This document shows positions 1 to 9,043 of a stretch of DNA of 64,000 nucleotides, in pieces. Position numbers and translations under genes: made by a program. The notes beneath the pieces are model-generated. The model was given only the letters and a program-made list of their open reading frames with translations. It was not told the origin of the DNA and ran no database searches. Position 1 is the first letter of the stretch. Each line of letters begins with the position of its first letter. Source of the stretch: JACVRW01 sp963728495 (GTDB lineage: Bacteria; Actinomycetota; Thermoleophilia; Solirubrobacterales; Thermoleophilaceae); assembly GCA_963728495.1 (NCBI GenBank), contig CAVSKI010000001.1, positions 1-64,000 on the forward strand, in the 5' to 3' direction.

Positions 1-355
1 GCGCAGATCATGACGGCCGTTCGTTCGCGCAACCTAATCACGCGCCTCCTGACCAGCCCTCCAACCATCGCTAGGACGAAGAACCGACCCTGTCCTTACC
101 GAGGCGGGCGTTGACCCGTGGCTGTTGATCCAAGCTACTTCCACGGAGGGGGAGGGATTCGAATAGCGGTCGGCGCAGGAAGCAGAAGTCAGCTCAGCGC
201 CAGGTCACACGACTGCTGCTCGTACTTTGCGGCTGCGTGGCCGACGCTCGCTCGGACGACCGCTCATCCGGCAGAGCGACAGCGAGGCCTCGCCGCTGCC
301 GCATGGCGCGACGATGAGCGATCCCCTACGAGCGAGCCGGCAGCGGTTGGCAAGC
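1..355. other. Left flank without a convincing gene
   Basis: This stretch has no open frame with recognisable protein features; the frames that stay open look like by-products of high GC. The only structured element is the copy of the tRNA-Ser 3' end at 144-163. No integrase or excisionase remnant could be read here on either strand. Confidence 0.5.
144..163 (-). repeat. Copy of the tRNA-Ser 3' end (candidate attachment site)
   Basis: Twenty nucleotides, CGGAGGGGGAGGGATTCGAA on the plus strand, are identical to 9044-9063. That is the discriminator base, the acceptor 3' strand, and part of the T arm of the tRNA-Ser gene. Identity stops abruptly on both sides, so this is not a second tRNA gene. 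A duplicated tRNA 3' end about 8.9 kb downstream of the tRNA is the classic footprint of an element integrated by a tyrosine recombinase. I infer an att pair; no integrase was found. Confidence 0.6.
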
Positions 356-1588
356 TCACGTGGCTGGTTGGACTTGTCGCGCGGCGATCTGGCGGGCGAC
401 GATGGCGGCGTCTTCGCCTACCCCGCATAAGAGCGATGACTTTCGCTTGCGGAGGAAGTGGACGCCGACGAAGTAGAGCCCCGGGGCGACGGTGCTGGCC
501 CCTGCCTCGTGGACCGGGAAGCCGAGCTCGTCGAACGCGGCCGGGAAGCGGACCCAGGACTCGTAGTCGGGTCGAAAGCCACCCGCGAATACGACCGCAC
601 CGAAGTCGCTCAGGTTCAGCTCCTCGGGCGCTTCGCCGCTGAACGGCTCCGGCTCGGGGATCTCCGACAGCGGCAGGGCGCGTTCGGCGACCAGCTTTCG
701 GACCAGATCCATGAGTTGCGCATTGCGCTCATCGCCCCAGGCGACGCTCTGGCCGAGGTCCGGCGCGAAGCGGGCGTGGCGGCCGTCGGCGCCGAGGAAG
801 TGACCGACCAGGGTGACGCCCTGCTTTCGCAGCGTCCGGTAGTGGAGGTCGTGGCCGCCGTCGGCCCCCGTCGCCTGCACGTTGGCGGCGAGCCGAGCAG
901 CCGGGCTTTGCAGCGAGTTGAGCGGCGCGTCGAGGAAGCCCGTCTCGAGCGCCCACCAAGAGAGGTCTCGGTCGCCCAGTCTGCGGGGGAACCACGGAGC
1001 CCGCCCACAGGCCAGGAACACGTCGCGGCCGGCCTGGTGGAGCTCCTCGGCGATCTGGCAGCCGGACTGGCCGCTCCCGACCACCAGCACCGCGCCGGCA
1101 GGGAGGTCCGCCGGGCTGCGGTAATCCTCGACATCGATCTGAAGCAGGTCATTAGGCAGCGACGACGCTGCGGCCGGTCGGTGCGAGCGCTGGTAGGCGC
1201 CTGTGCTGAGGACCACCGTCCGCGCCACGATCTGCCCGGCCGAGGTCTCCAGGAGGAAACCGCCGTCGGGTCCCGGCCGCAGCGAGGTTGCCTCGATGCC
1301 GTTTTGCACCGGGGCTTCGAACCCTGCCGCGTAGCGCTCGAGGTACGCCACTACCTCATCGCGGGGCATAAAGCCGTCGGGGTCGCCGCCGTCGTAGGGA
1401 TGGCCGGGGAGCTGGCAGAACCAGTTCGGCGTGACCAGGCAGAAGCTCTCCCAGCGCCCCCGCCAGGTTTGCCCGACGTGGCCCCTCTCGAGCACGACGT
1501 GGGCAATGCCCGCACGCGTGAGCTCGTGGCTGACCGCGAGGCCGGCTTGGCCGGCGCCAACGATCACGACGTCGATCCTGTCGGTCAT
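356..1588 (-). CDS. Flavin-containing monooxygenase / NAD(P)-binding oxidoreductase
   Basis: A 410-residue protein of the flavin-binding monooxygenase type, expected to oxidise an unknown small substrate with FAD and NAD(P)H. The N-terminus carries the FAD-binding Rossmann signature GAGQAG directly after a hydrophobic beta strand. A second nucleotide-binding motif, VVGSGQSG, lies near residue 170, as expected for the NADPH site. The ATG at 1588 is preferred over an in-frame GTG at 1606 because it puts the Rossmann strand right after the start, as is usual. It is the leftmost gene inside the putative tRNA-bounded island. No partner gene hints at the substrate. Confidence 0.8.
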   Translation of the reverse strand: MTDRIDVVIVGAGQAGLAVSHELTRAGIAHVVLERGHVGQTWRGRWESFCLVTPNWFCQLPGHPYDGGDPDGFMPRDEVVAYLERYAAGFEAPVQNGIEATSLRPGPDGGFLLETSAGQIVARTVVLSTGAYQRSHRPAAASSLPNDLLQIDVEDYRSPADLPAGAVLVVGSGQSGCQIAEELHQAGRDVFLACGRAPWFPRRLGDRDLSWWALETGFLDAPLNSLQSPAARLAANVQATGADGGHDLHYRTLRKQGVTLVGHFLGADGRHARFAPDLGQSVAWGDERNAQLMDLVRKLVAERALPLSEIPEPEPFSGEAPEELNLSDFGAVVFAGGFRPDYESWVRFPAAFDELGFPVHEAGASTVAPGLYFVGVHFLRKRKSSLLCGVGEDAAIVARQIAARQVQPAT

Positions 1589-1758
1589 CCCACCCGGCCC
1601 CAGCACTGCCGCAGCGGCCGCACATCCTCGACGGTGCCGGCGTACTGCGCCAGCGCAGATGGCGTAGCCGCCGACGTACGTGGCAAGGAAGCGGGGCCCA
1701 TAGGGAAGGTTGGTGGTCTTTGGTGGGGTTCGGTGGTGCTGGTCGGCGCCCGCTTTCC

Positions 1759-3180
1759 CTAGCGGGCCGGCTTGATGTTGTCGTTCAGGTTGAAGAAGTT
1801 GTCCGGGTCGTAGGCGTTCTTGACCTCGGCCAGCCTCTGGAGGTTGCGACCGAATGCGCTGTCGACACCGGCGCTGGGTGCCTCGTCGGCCCGTCCGGTG
1901 AAGTTGAGATAGACGCTGCCGGTCCCGAACGGCTCGAAGCTCTCGAAGGCCGAGCGCGCCCAGGCGACGTTGTCAGCGTCGTCCCCGGCGTCGGTCCACT
2001 GGCCGTCGATCGAGACGAGGTAGGGCGCTGAGCGCTCGGGGAATGCGGTTTCCTCGGGACCCACGTCTGCGATCGCGCCGCCCATGTGGAGCACGTTGAC
2101 AAGCGTCTGCGGCGCTGGGCGGTCGTGCGCCCGGCCGGCGAACACGTCGATCGCTTCGTCGTCGAGTTCCTTCAGGTGGAGGGCCTTCCAGTAGGCGCGC
2201 AGCTGGTTGCGCGGGAAGAGCGGGTCGAACCCCGACTGAACGCCCACGAACGGAGTGGGGCCGGACATGTCGAACAGGGCGGTACCGAGCTCGCGCAACG
2301 GCTGCATGACCCGCATGCCCTCCTCCACGTCGCCCGCGTAGACGCCACCGACGATCGCGACCGGCCGGTCGTGGACGGCCTCGGGCATCGCGGGGTTGGC
2401 GGGGAACGTGGTCGTGACGCAGACGGAGGTCACCTCGTTGGGGGACTGCTCGACGTAGTCGCGCCATCTGCGCAGCACGTCGACGACCTCTTCGATCGGA
2501 TACATCACCGCCGCGAACGCCACCTCCGGGCCGAGCTCCTGCAGCTCGAACGTGAAGGACGCGACGATTCCGAAGTTGCCGCCGCCGCCGCGGATCGCCC
2601 AGAATAGGTCCGGGTTCGCGTCGGCCGATGCCGTGCATACCTGGCCGTCCGCGCACACGACCTGGGCTTCGACGAGGCTGTCGCAGGCAAGCCCGTACTT
2701 GCGTCGCAGCCAGCCGTAGCCGCCGCCGAGGGTCAGGCCGGCGACCCCGGTGTCGGACACGACGCCGCTCGGCGCGACGAGGCCGAATGCCTGCGTTTCG
2801 CGGTCGACGTCGCCGAGGACGGCACCGCCCTGGACGTGGACGAGCCTGCGCTCCGGGTCGACCCGCACGCCGTTCATCTCGCCGAGATCGATCAGCATGC
2901 CGCCGTCGATCGTCGACAGGCCGGCGATCGAGTGCCCCCCGCCGCGCACGGCCACCGGCAGTCCCCGGTCGCGTGCGAAGCTCACGGCCTCGACCACGTC
3001 TGCCGTGCCGCCGCAGCCGACGACGACCGCAGGGCGGCCCTCATGCATCGCGTTGAAGGCGGGCCGCACATCGTCATAGCCGGGGTCGTCAGGAGCGAGC
3101 ACACTCCCCCGGATCGTTCCCTTCAACTCGTCCAGAGCGCCGTCGAGCAGCGCCGCGGGGGTTTTCGTTGTCGTGGTCAT
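1759..3180 (-). CDS. FAD-linked oxidoreductase, berberine-bridge type
   Basis: 473 residues with an N-terminal FAD_binding_4 (PCMH) domain and a C-terminal BBE tail (YDPDNFFNLNDNIKP). The motif RGGGHSIAG near residue 75 supplies the histidine that usually holds FAD covalently. The second, cysteinyl attachment site of bicovalent members is not evident, so FAD is probably mono-covalent. The start ATG at 3180 begins MTTTTKTP; the longer open frame upstream is a shadow of the next gene. It follows the ScyD-like gene by 17 nt and is probably co-transcribed with it. A paralogue with the same architecture lies at 6358-7764. Substrate unknown. Confidence 0.88.
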   Translation of the reverse strand: MTTTTKTPAALLDGALDELKGTIRGSVLAPDDPGYDDVRPAFNAMHEGRPAVVVGCGGTADVVEAVSFARDRGLPVAVRGGGHSIAGLSTIDGGMLIDLGEMNGVRVDPERRLVHVQGGAVLGDVDRETQAFGLVAPSGVVSDTGVAGLTLGGGYGWLRRKYGLACDSLVEAQVVCADGQVCTASADANPDLFWAIRGGGGNFGIVASFTFELQELGPEVAFAAVMYPIEEVVDVLRRWRDYVEQSPNEVTSVCVTTTFPANPAMPEAVHDRPVAIVGGVYAGDVEEGMRVMQPLRELGTALFDMSGPTPFVGVQSGFDPLFPRNQLRAYWKALHLKELDDEAIDVFAGRAHDRPAPQTLVNVLHMGGAIADVGPEETAFPERSAPYLVSIDGQWTDAGDDADNVAWARSAFESFEPFGTGSVYLNFTGRADEAPSAGVDSAFGRNLQRLAEVKNAYDPDNFFNLNDNIKPAR

Positions 3181-3197
3181 GCGGAGTCCTTTGTGTC

Positions 3198-4289
3198 TTA
3201 GTTGATTTCTTCTAGGGATCGTGCGTGCTGGCGGCAGGGCGGCCGCCCGGCGTTGTCGATCGTGATCACCTTGCCGGTGAGCGTGATGACGAAGGCGGTG
3301 TTGCCGATGAACTCGAGCGAGGTCGGCCGGTCCAGGCCTTCGGCGACGGACGCAAAGCTGCCGTCCTTCCTGACTCGCACGAGCCTTCCGGTGTCCGGGG
3401 ATGCCGGCGCCCCCTCGTTCTCGGGGGTTGGCGGCAGGTCCCAAGTCCCCTGTGAGAGGGCGTAGAGCCGGCGGCCAGAACCGAACTCCACATCGACGAT
3501 CAGACTGGCTCCGGACGCGACCTCCGTCGCGGCCGAGCTCGGCGTGAGTTTCACGATCCTGCCGTCCTGCGGGAGATGTGGGATGGGACCGGCCTGTCCC
3601 ACGTAAATGCTGTTGCCGCCGACCGCTAGACCCGTGGGGACGATGTTCCCGAACGAGATCATCGGGCGGATATCGCCGTCCCGCGAGACGCGCAGCACGC
3701 GGTTGTGGTGCCCGTCGCTTACCAGCAACTCGCCGCGGAACTCCTGCAGCGCGTACTGGACCCCGCTGTCGACGAAGAAGTCGGTCGCCGGAGGATGCGC
3801 TATCGACCACGCGCCGATGTCCGCGATCGCCGTCGCACTGCCGTCCTTCTCGATCCGGTAGATGCCGTCGACGACGTCGGGCTGGCCAAAGGAAGGCCCG
3901 ACAAGGGTGACGAGCACATACGCGGTGTGACCGACGAAGGCGACATCCATCGCTCCGCCGATGCCCACGTCGGGGACCGCAGGGGGCAGGCCGCTTGCGA
4001 AGGTCGTGACCGCGCCCGTCTTCGGATCCACTCGCAGGACGCGGCCTCCCGGCCCATCCGTCACGTACAGCGCCTTGTCCGGGCCGATCGTGCTGCCCGA
4101 GCCACAGCCGCCCACGCACCCCGGCGCGGCGAACGTGGCCAGCTCGTGCACGACCGGCGCCTCGGCGGGCGTCTTGGCAATCGCCGCGGACGGTATGCCC
4201 GCCGCCACCGCCGCCAACAGAGCGCCGAGCGCTGCCAGCATTGCGAGCCGGTTTCGAGTGCAAACGGGACGGTGGATCGAGCGGGGCAT
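3198..4289 (-). CDS. ScyD/ScyE-like secreted beta-propeller protein
   Basis: 363 residues with a signal peptide: basic start, hydrophobic stretch LAMLAALGALLAAVAAG, and an Ala-rich cleavage region. The mature part has repeated propeller-type blades (VLRVDPKTGAVTTFASGLP, RVLRVSRDGDI, RLVRVRKDGSF), as in ScyD/ScyE family proteins and related SMP-30/NHL propellers. It is therefore exported; family members are named after the cyanobacterial scytonemin locus, but no enzymatic role is proven for most. The start is supported by a strong GGAGG ribosome site just upstream. It heads a two-gene unit with the FAD-linked oxidoreductase. Confidence 0.75.
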   Translation of the reverse strand: MPRSIHRPVCTRNRLAMLAALGALLAAVAAGIPSAAIAKTPAEAPVVHELATFAAPGCVGGCGSGSTIGPDKALYVTDGPGGRVLRVDPKTGAVTTFASGLPPAVPDVGIGGAMDVAFVGHTAYVLVTLVGPSFGQPDVVDGIYRIEKDGSATAIADIGAWSIAHPPATDFFVDSGVQYALQEFRGELLVSDGHHNRVLRVSRDGDIRPMISFGNIVPTGLAVGGNSIYVGQAGPIPHLPQDGRIVKLTPSSAATEVASGASLIVDVEFGSGRRLYALSQGTWDLPPTPENEGAPASPDTGRLVRVRKDGSFASVAEGLDRPTSLEFIGNTAFVITLTGKVITIDNAGRPPCRQHARSLEEIN

Positions 4290-4404
4290 GGAGCCTCCGA
4301 TGGACTAGCCGGGGTCGACTCCTAAGACTCCGCCGCGCCTCGATTATTCCCGAGCCGGCGCAGCACCCACCGGGTGAGGCCGGCCGCGGGAGCGTGCCGG
4401 GCGC

Positions 4405-5316
4405 TTAGCCGCGTCGGGTCTTGGTCGCGACCTGGGAGAGCTCGTCGACGAGTGCCGCCGCGCCCGGGTGACCTGCTCCCCCGGCCCGCACCGCGGCGGC
4501 GATGCGCCTGAGCAGCGGTCCGCTCTTGGGAGGTCTCAGGACCACGCCTGTCGTGCTGTCGTCGAGTGCAAGCCGCGGTACAAGGGCCACACCCTGGCCC
4601 GCCGCTACCAAGGCAAGCACGACACGAAAGTCGTTCGTACGCGCGCCCAGCAGCGGCTCGTACCCGGCGGCGCGGCAGGCGGTCATGATCACGCGGTGGC
4701 AGGCGGTGTCGAGGTAGCCCGCGACCCAGCGTTCTTGCTCCAGCGCGCGTAGATCGACCGTGGGGCCGCCGGCGGCGGGGTGGTCGCCCGGCAGCGCGAC
4801 CAGTATCTCGTCCTCGAGCAGGGGGCGTAATTCGATCCCGGGATCGCGTGGGTTGGGGCTGAAGTCGTATTCGTGCAGGATCGCCACGTCCACCTCCCCG
4901 AGCTTGAGCGCCGGGCGAGCCTGCTCGGGCTCGAGCTCGTCGAGCACCACCGACGCACGTGGATGGGCGCGGCTGAAGGCAGCCATGGCTGCTGGCGCGA
5001 GCGTGGCCGCGGCTGTCGGGAAGGCGGCCAGGCGGATGGTCCCATGCAGCGCGCCGGTGCCGGCCGCGAGCTCGGCCGAGGCTGCCTCCAGCTCGGCCAG
5101 TACGGCCTCCGTGCGGAGCACCAGCCGCTGGCCGGTGTCGGTCAGCCGGACGCTGCGGCCGTCGCGTTCGAGCAGCTCGGCGCCGCTCTCGCGTTCCAGC
5201 GCGGCGAGCTGCTGCGAGATCGCGGGGGCCGTGTAGCCGAGCGCGTCGGCGGTCGCGGCGATCGTGCCGCGGGCCGCTAACTCGCGCAGGATTCGCAGTC
5301 GACGCACCTCGAGCAT
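4405..5316 (-). CDS. LysR-family transcriptional regulator
   Basis: 303 residues, the standard LysR length. The N-terminal winged helix-turn-helix reads LRELAARGTIAATADALGYT then APAISQQLAALERESGAEL, and is followed by the RSVRLTDTGQRL segment and a substrate-binding domain. It is divergent from a truncated EamA transporter at 5390, the common LysR/exporter arrangement, so it probably controlled that transporter. The 73-nt intergenic region carries an inverted repeat at 5329-5353. The inducer cannot be inferred. Confidence 0.9.
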   Translation of the reverse strand: MLEVRRLRILRELAARGTIAATADALGYTAPAISQQLAALERESGAELLERDGRSVRLTDTGQRLVLRTEAVLAELEAASAELAAGTGALHGTIRLAAFPTAAATLAPAAMAAFSRAHPRASVVLDELEPEQARPALKLGEVDVAILHEYDFSPNPRDPGIELRPLLEDEILVALPGDHPAAGGPTVDLRALEQERWVAGYLDTACHRVIMTACRAAGYEPLLGARTNDFRVVLALVAAGQGVALVPRLALDDSTTGVVLRPPKSGPLLRRIAAAVRAGGAGHPGAAALVDELSQVATKTRRG

Positions 5317-5328
5317 GCAAAGTTCATC

Positions 5329-5353
5329 TTACGCTGCTCAATAGAAATCGTAA
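5329..5353. promoter_or_regulatory. Candidate LysR operator
   Basis: TTACG (5329-5333) and CGTAA (5349-5353) form an inverted repeat with a 15-nt, AT-richer spacer in the divergent intergenic region between lysR and the EamA fragment. Position and symmetry fit a LysR box, but the arms are only 5 bp. Confidence 0.35.
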
Positions 5354-5389
5354 ATTGATCTTGCGCTGGGCGAGTGCGATCTTGGCCGC

Positions 5390-5710
5390 ATGCCCCTCAT
5401 GGCCCTCGCCCTTACCGTGATCCTCTGGGCCTCAGCGTTCGCGGCGATCCGCGAGGCGGTGGCCACGCTGGGCTGGCAGCACCTGACGTTCCTGCGCCTG
5501 GCCGGGGCCGCCGTAGGCCTTGGGTGTGTGGCCCTCGTGCGCAGGGCCGGCGGGCCGGCGCGGCGAGACCTGCCGCTGCTTGAGCTGGTGGCCCTGACCG
5601 GCATGGCTCTCTACCAGGTCTTCCTCACCGCGGGCGAGGCCCTCGTGGGGGTGGCCCTCATGGCACGCTCCCTCAGCCCGGCCAAATCGACACAACCGGC
5701 CCGCGCGTAG
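5390..5710 (+). pseudogene. Truncated EamA/DMT-family transporter
   Basis: The reading frame encodes about 85 residues of a typical EamA-family N-terminus (ALTVILWASAFAAIREAV, then TFLRLAGAAVGLGCVALVRR and LVALTGMALYQVFLTAGE). It then loses similarity and stops at 106 residues. Intact members have about 290 residues and ten membrane helices, so most of the protein is missing. The sigma factor gene starts 14 nt later, so the missing part was deleted rather than displaced. Probably non-functional. Confidence 0.7.
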
Positions 5711-5724
5711 AGACGAGCGCGATC

Positions 5725-6282
5725 GTGATCAGCACTCCCCATGCGCTGCGTTCGCCACAGCCCCTGACGGCTCGGCTTCTGGATTCCGACCGGTTGCCGG
5801 GCCATCTCGACCGTCTCTACCGGGCGGCCTGGGCGCTGTGCGGGTCGCCTCACGACGCGGAGGACCTGGTGCAGGAAACCATTGCCCGCGTGCTCGCCCG
5901 GCCGCGGCGGTTGCGCCGGGCGGAGGAGCTTCCTTATCTGCTCCGTGCCCTACGCAATGTCTACCTGACGAGCCTGCGCAGCGCCAGCCGGCGTCCCCGG
6001 GGAGTCGAGCTGCCGGCAGACGAGAGCGCCACGATGCGCTCGGGCTGGCCAGAGCCCGACCAGGCGCTCGAGCATGTCGAGCTGGTCGCGGCCATCGAGG
6101 CCCTACCCCAGGAATTCCGCGAAGCCCTGGTTGCCGTCGACGTCGTCGGGCTCTCCTACCGCGAGGCGGCTCGGCTGCTGGGCACCCGTGAGGGCACGAT
6201 CACCACCCGTCTGTTTCGCGCACGGCAGCGCGTCGCCCGGACCCTGGGACGCGAGACGGCGAACGCAGCGGGGAATCAATAG
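5725..6282 (+). CDS. ECF-type RNA polymerase sigma factor
   Basis: 185 residues with two sigma-70 regions only. Region 2 is at about residues 30-95 (LYRAAWALCGSPHDAEDLVQ, then ETIARVLARPRR). Region 4 is at about 120-170 (LPQEFREALVAVDVVGLSYR, then EAARLLGTREGTITTRLFRA). This is the extracytoplasmic-function type. No anti-sigma gene is adjacent, which is unusual. The FAD-linked oxidoreductase begins 75 nt downstream on the same strand and may be co-transcribed. The GTG start is the first of several candidates and is not supported by a clear ribosome site. Confidence 0.85.
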   Translation: MISTPHALRSPQPLTARLLDSDRLPGHLDRLYRAAWALCGSPHDAEDLVQETIARVLARPRRLRRAEELPYLLRALRNVYLTSLRSASRRPRGVELPADESATMRSGWPEPDQALEHVELVAAIEALPQEFREALVAVDVVGLSYREAARLLGTREGTITTRLFRARQRVARTLGRETANAAGNQ

Positions 6283-6357
6283 CCCGCGCCCGGCGTCTGA
6301 AGGGCGTGAGGGTAGGAAGCAAGGACCGGCAGTCTGAGCAGGTTGAGGAGAACCGCA

Positions 6358-7764
6358 GTGGTAGACGAAATCGCCTTCCGGGAACTCGCGTCCGCCTTTC
6401 GGGGCGAGCTCATCCGCCCCGGCGACGACCGGTACGAGTCGGCACGCCGGATCTGGAACGGGATGATCGACAAGCGCCCGGCGCTGATCGCCCGCTGCAC
6501 CGGCGTGGCTGACATCGTGACCGCCGTCGACTTCGCGCGCGAGGCGGGCCTGCTTGTCGCGGTTCGCGGCGGGGGCCACAACGTCGCCGGGAACGCGGTC
6601 TGCGACGACGGCGTCGTCATCGACCTCTCGGCACAAAAGGGCGTCCATGTCGATCCCGCCGCTCGAACGGCTCGCGCGCAACCGGGGGCCACCTGGGGCG
6701 AGTTCGACCACGAGACGCAGCACTTCGGGCTGGCCACGACGGGAGGCGAGGTCTCCACCACCGGCATCGGCGGCCTCACCCTCGGCGGCGGCTTCGGCTG
6801 GCTCGCGCGCAAATACGCGACGGCCTGCGACAACCTCCTGTCCGCCGACGTCGTGACGGCCGCCGGCGAGGCCATCACGGCCAGCGCAACCGTGAACCCG
6901 GACCTTTTCTGGGGGCTGCGCGGAGGGGGCGGAAACTTCGCCGTCGTGACCTCCTTCGAGTACCGGCTGCACCCGGTCGGCCCGGAGGTGCTCGCGGGCC
7001 CAATCTACTACCCGTTAGAGCGCGCCGGCGAGGTCTTGCGGTCGTTCGGCGACTACCTCATGCAGGCACCGGACGAGCTGTCCGCGCTCGCGGCGATCTT
7101 CACCGCGCCGCCCGCGCCGTTCCTGCCTCCGGAGGTCCACGGACAGCCCCTAGTCGCCATCAACCTGTGCTACGCGGGCGATCTGAGCGACGCCGAGAAG
7201 ATGGTCAGGCCGCTGCGTTCCCTAGGGCGGCCGCTCGCGGACCTGGTCGCGCCGATGCCCTACACCGCCTTTCAGGCGGCGAGTGACGAGGGCGTCCCGT
7301 CGGGGCTGCGCAACTACTGGAAGTCGAGCTACCTGAACCAGCTAACCGATGAGGCAATCGACACTGTCGTCGCCCACGCGGCGAAGATCACCTCGCCGCT
7401 GTCGCTGATCGCCATCGAGCGCCTCGGCGGGGCGGTGAGCCGCATCGGCGAGGACGAGACCGCCTTCGGCCACCGCGATGCCGCCTTCGACTTTCGCATC
7501 CTCTCGCTTTGGACGGACCGGCACGAGTCGGACGCGCACATCGCCTGGACCCGCGAGCTCTGGACGGCCGTGCAGCCCATCTCGACCGGTGGCGTCTACG
7601 TCAACAACCTAGGCAAGGAGGGCGAGGATCGCGTCAAGGCGGCCTATTCCCCGGCGAAGCACGAGCGGCTGGTCGCGCTCAAGGACAGGTACGACCCCGA
7701 CAATCTCTTCCGCCTAAACCAGAACATCCGCCCGAGCGTCCGGCGGGCCGCACTGGCGGGATAA
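6358..7764 (+). CDS. FAD-linked oxidoreductase, berberine-bridge type (second copy)
   Basis: 468 residues, FAD_binding_4 plus BBE, with VRGGGHNVAGNAV around residue 70 (histidine for covalent FAD), GIGGLTLGGGFGWLARKY, and the C-terminal YDPDNLFRLNQNIRP. GTG at 6358 is chosen over TTG at 6343 because GAGGAG (6345-6350) sits 7 nt upstream of it; the TTG overlaps that site. Same fold and length as the 1759-3180 gene, so the island carries two paralogues. It follows the ECF sigma gene, which may control it. Substrate unknown. Confidence 0.88.
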   Translation: MVDEIAFRELASAFRGELIRPGDDRYESARRIWNGMIDKRPALIARCTGVADIVTAVDFAREAGLLVAVRGGGHNVAGNAVCDDGVVIDLSAQKGVHVDPAARTARAQPGATWGEFDHETQHFGLATTGGEVSTTGIGGLTLGGGFGWLARKYATACDNLLSADVVTAAGEAITASATVNPDLFWGLRGGGGNFAVVTSFEYRLHPVGPEVLAGPIYYPLERAGEVLRSFGDYLMQAPDELSALAAIFTAPPAPFLPPEVHGQPLVAINLCYAGDLSDAEKMVRPLRSLGRPLADLVAPMPYTAFQAASDEGVPSGLRNYWKSSYLNQLTDEAIDTVVAHAAKITSPLSLIAIERLGGAVSRIGEDETAFGHRDAAFDFRILSLWTDRHESDAHIAWTRELWTAVQPISTGGVYVNNLGKEGEDRVKAAYSPAKHERLVALKDRYDPDNLFRLNQNIRPSVRRAALAG

Positions 7765-8035
7765 GACCACGACTTCGGGCACGTACAACCTCCGGCCCTG
7801 CGCAACGCGGAATTGCTGGCATCACGTCGGTCTCCCGCGTGGCCCAGCCAGCCCTGGCGGCAGCGGCTCCAACGCCGGGGCGTCCCGCCGCCGCGGGGGT
7901 CGCGGACGAACTGCGCCCGCCGGGGCTGAGGGACCGCGCCCTCGCGGCCCTGTTTGGGAGCGGTCCTGGTCTGAGCGGCCGCGTACAGTGAGCCATGTCA
8001 CACCCGCAAACGCCTCAGAGCGCGACCGTGGGTAT

Positions 8036-8416
8036 ATGAGGATTCGCATCCCGGCATGGCTGTCTTGCCTGGTCCTCGGGCTCGTCATATCCGCCGCCGT
8101 TGCCGGGACGTTCTCGGTCGCCACCGCGGACGCATATCCGCTGTCGATGACGGCGGCAGAACAGGCGTCTCGCGCGGCCGTCGCCCCCGCGCCCGTCGAG
8201 CTCGTCCACTGTTACAGACAGCCCGGCTTCAAGGGCAAGGAGGCCCGCCGGCGCGGGTTCTGCATCGTGGTGCACGGCACGCACGACGGCGTCACTTGCC
8301 GCTCGTTCGTCTCGGTGCGCAGCCCACGCGGTCCGGTCGCGAGCGCCGGTGCGCTTCGGGCCTCGGTGTTCGGCTCGAACGTTTGCCTCGGGGACATCAC
8401 CGAGATCGTGCCCTGA
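8036..8416 (+). CDS. Small secreted protein of unknown function
   Basis: 126 residues. A signal peptide is clear: MRIRIP followed by AWLSCLVLGLVISAAVAG. The mature part has four cysteines (VHCYRQ, GFCIVV, VTCRSF, NVCLGD) spaced as if for two disulphides. I do not recognise the family. The ATG at 8036 is preferred to a GTG at 7988 because it places the signal peptide at the N-terminus. The preceding 270 nt (7765-8035) hold no supported gene. Confidence 0.55.
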   Translation: MRIRIPAWLSCLVLGLVISAAVAGTFSVATADAYPLSMTAAEQASRAAVAPAPVELVHCYRQPGFKGKEARRRGFCIVVHGTHDGVTCRSFVSVRSPRGPVASAGALRASVFGSNVCLGDITEIVP

Positions 8417-8545
8417 TCGAGTCCGCGTTCCGCCAGCAACGCTGCGCTAGCGCGGCGCCCCGGCTGTGGCCGATCGGATCACGCGGAACGCGATGTGTGT
8501 CGCCGCCGGGGTAACTCGCGCTTCGGTGCGTTCGAGATTGATCGA

Positions 8546-9043
8546 TCAGTCCAGCGTGCCGAACAGCGGGGTGCCGCCTCCGAGGAGGACCGGGATGACG
8601 TGCACGCGGATCTCGTAGACCAGGCCGAGGGGGAATGCCTGCTGCATGATGGTCGCGCCGTGCAGGCCGACGACCTTGTCGCCTGCCGCATCTTTCGCCT
8701 GCTCGATGGCGCTGGCCACCCCGTCGGTGATGAACGTAAACACGCGTGGGTGCGACGCGGTCGGTTTGTTGTGGGTGACCACGAAGCACGGCGTGTTGCC
8801 AACCGGGCCGGCGTCGCCCCAGCCGCCGTCGCCTTCGTTCTTGTCGAATGAGGTGCGGCCTATCACGATGGCGCCGACGCGTCGAGCGTTGCCGCAGGAT
8901 GGCGCGGTCGTCGTCGGTCGCCGCGTCGAACATCCAATCGTGCAGCATCTCGGCGCCGTCGCCGAATGGGTTCTCGCGGCTGTCATTGGGGCCGGTGACG
9001 TATCCGTCGAGCGGCAGCAAATCGAAGCAGTTCGCTCTTGTAG
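8546..9043 (-). pseudogene. Dihydrofolate reductase-like (RibD C-terminal) protein, truncated and frameshifted
   Basis: Two frames together give a typical YyaP/RibD-C type protein. One frame gives LPLDGYVTGPNDSRENPFGD and LHDWMFDAATDDDRAILRQ. The other gives VGAIVIGRTSFDKNEGDGGW through to VHVIPVLLGGGTPLFGTLD. The switch occurs near 8880-8895 and fits one extra base. The expected first residues before LDGYVTG are missing: the reading runs straight into the tRNA-Ser 3' end at 9044. The gene therefore looks cut by the recombination event that placed it beside the tRNA. Probably dead, although the frameshift alone could be a sequencing error. Confidence 0.7.

Noticed and set aside
144..163. A second tRNA gene at the left end
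   Set aside because: Only the acceptor and part of the T arm are present; no anticodon or D arm can be folded from the following sequence.
458..1762. Long open frame (434 codons) opposite the flavin monooxygenase gene
   Set aside because: Shadow of GC-rich coding DNA; composition is Arg/Glu/Val-rich without any domain, while the other strand encodes a clear Rossmann enzyme.
7765..8035. Possible coding remnant between the FAD oxidoreductase and the secreted protein
   Set aside because: Frames are open on both strands but without recognisable motifs or start signals; treated as intergenic.
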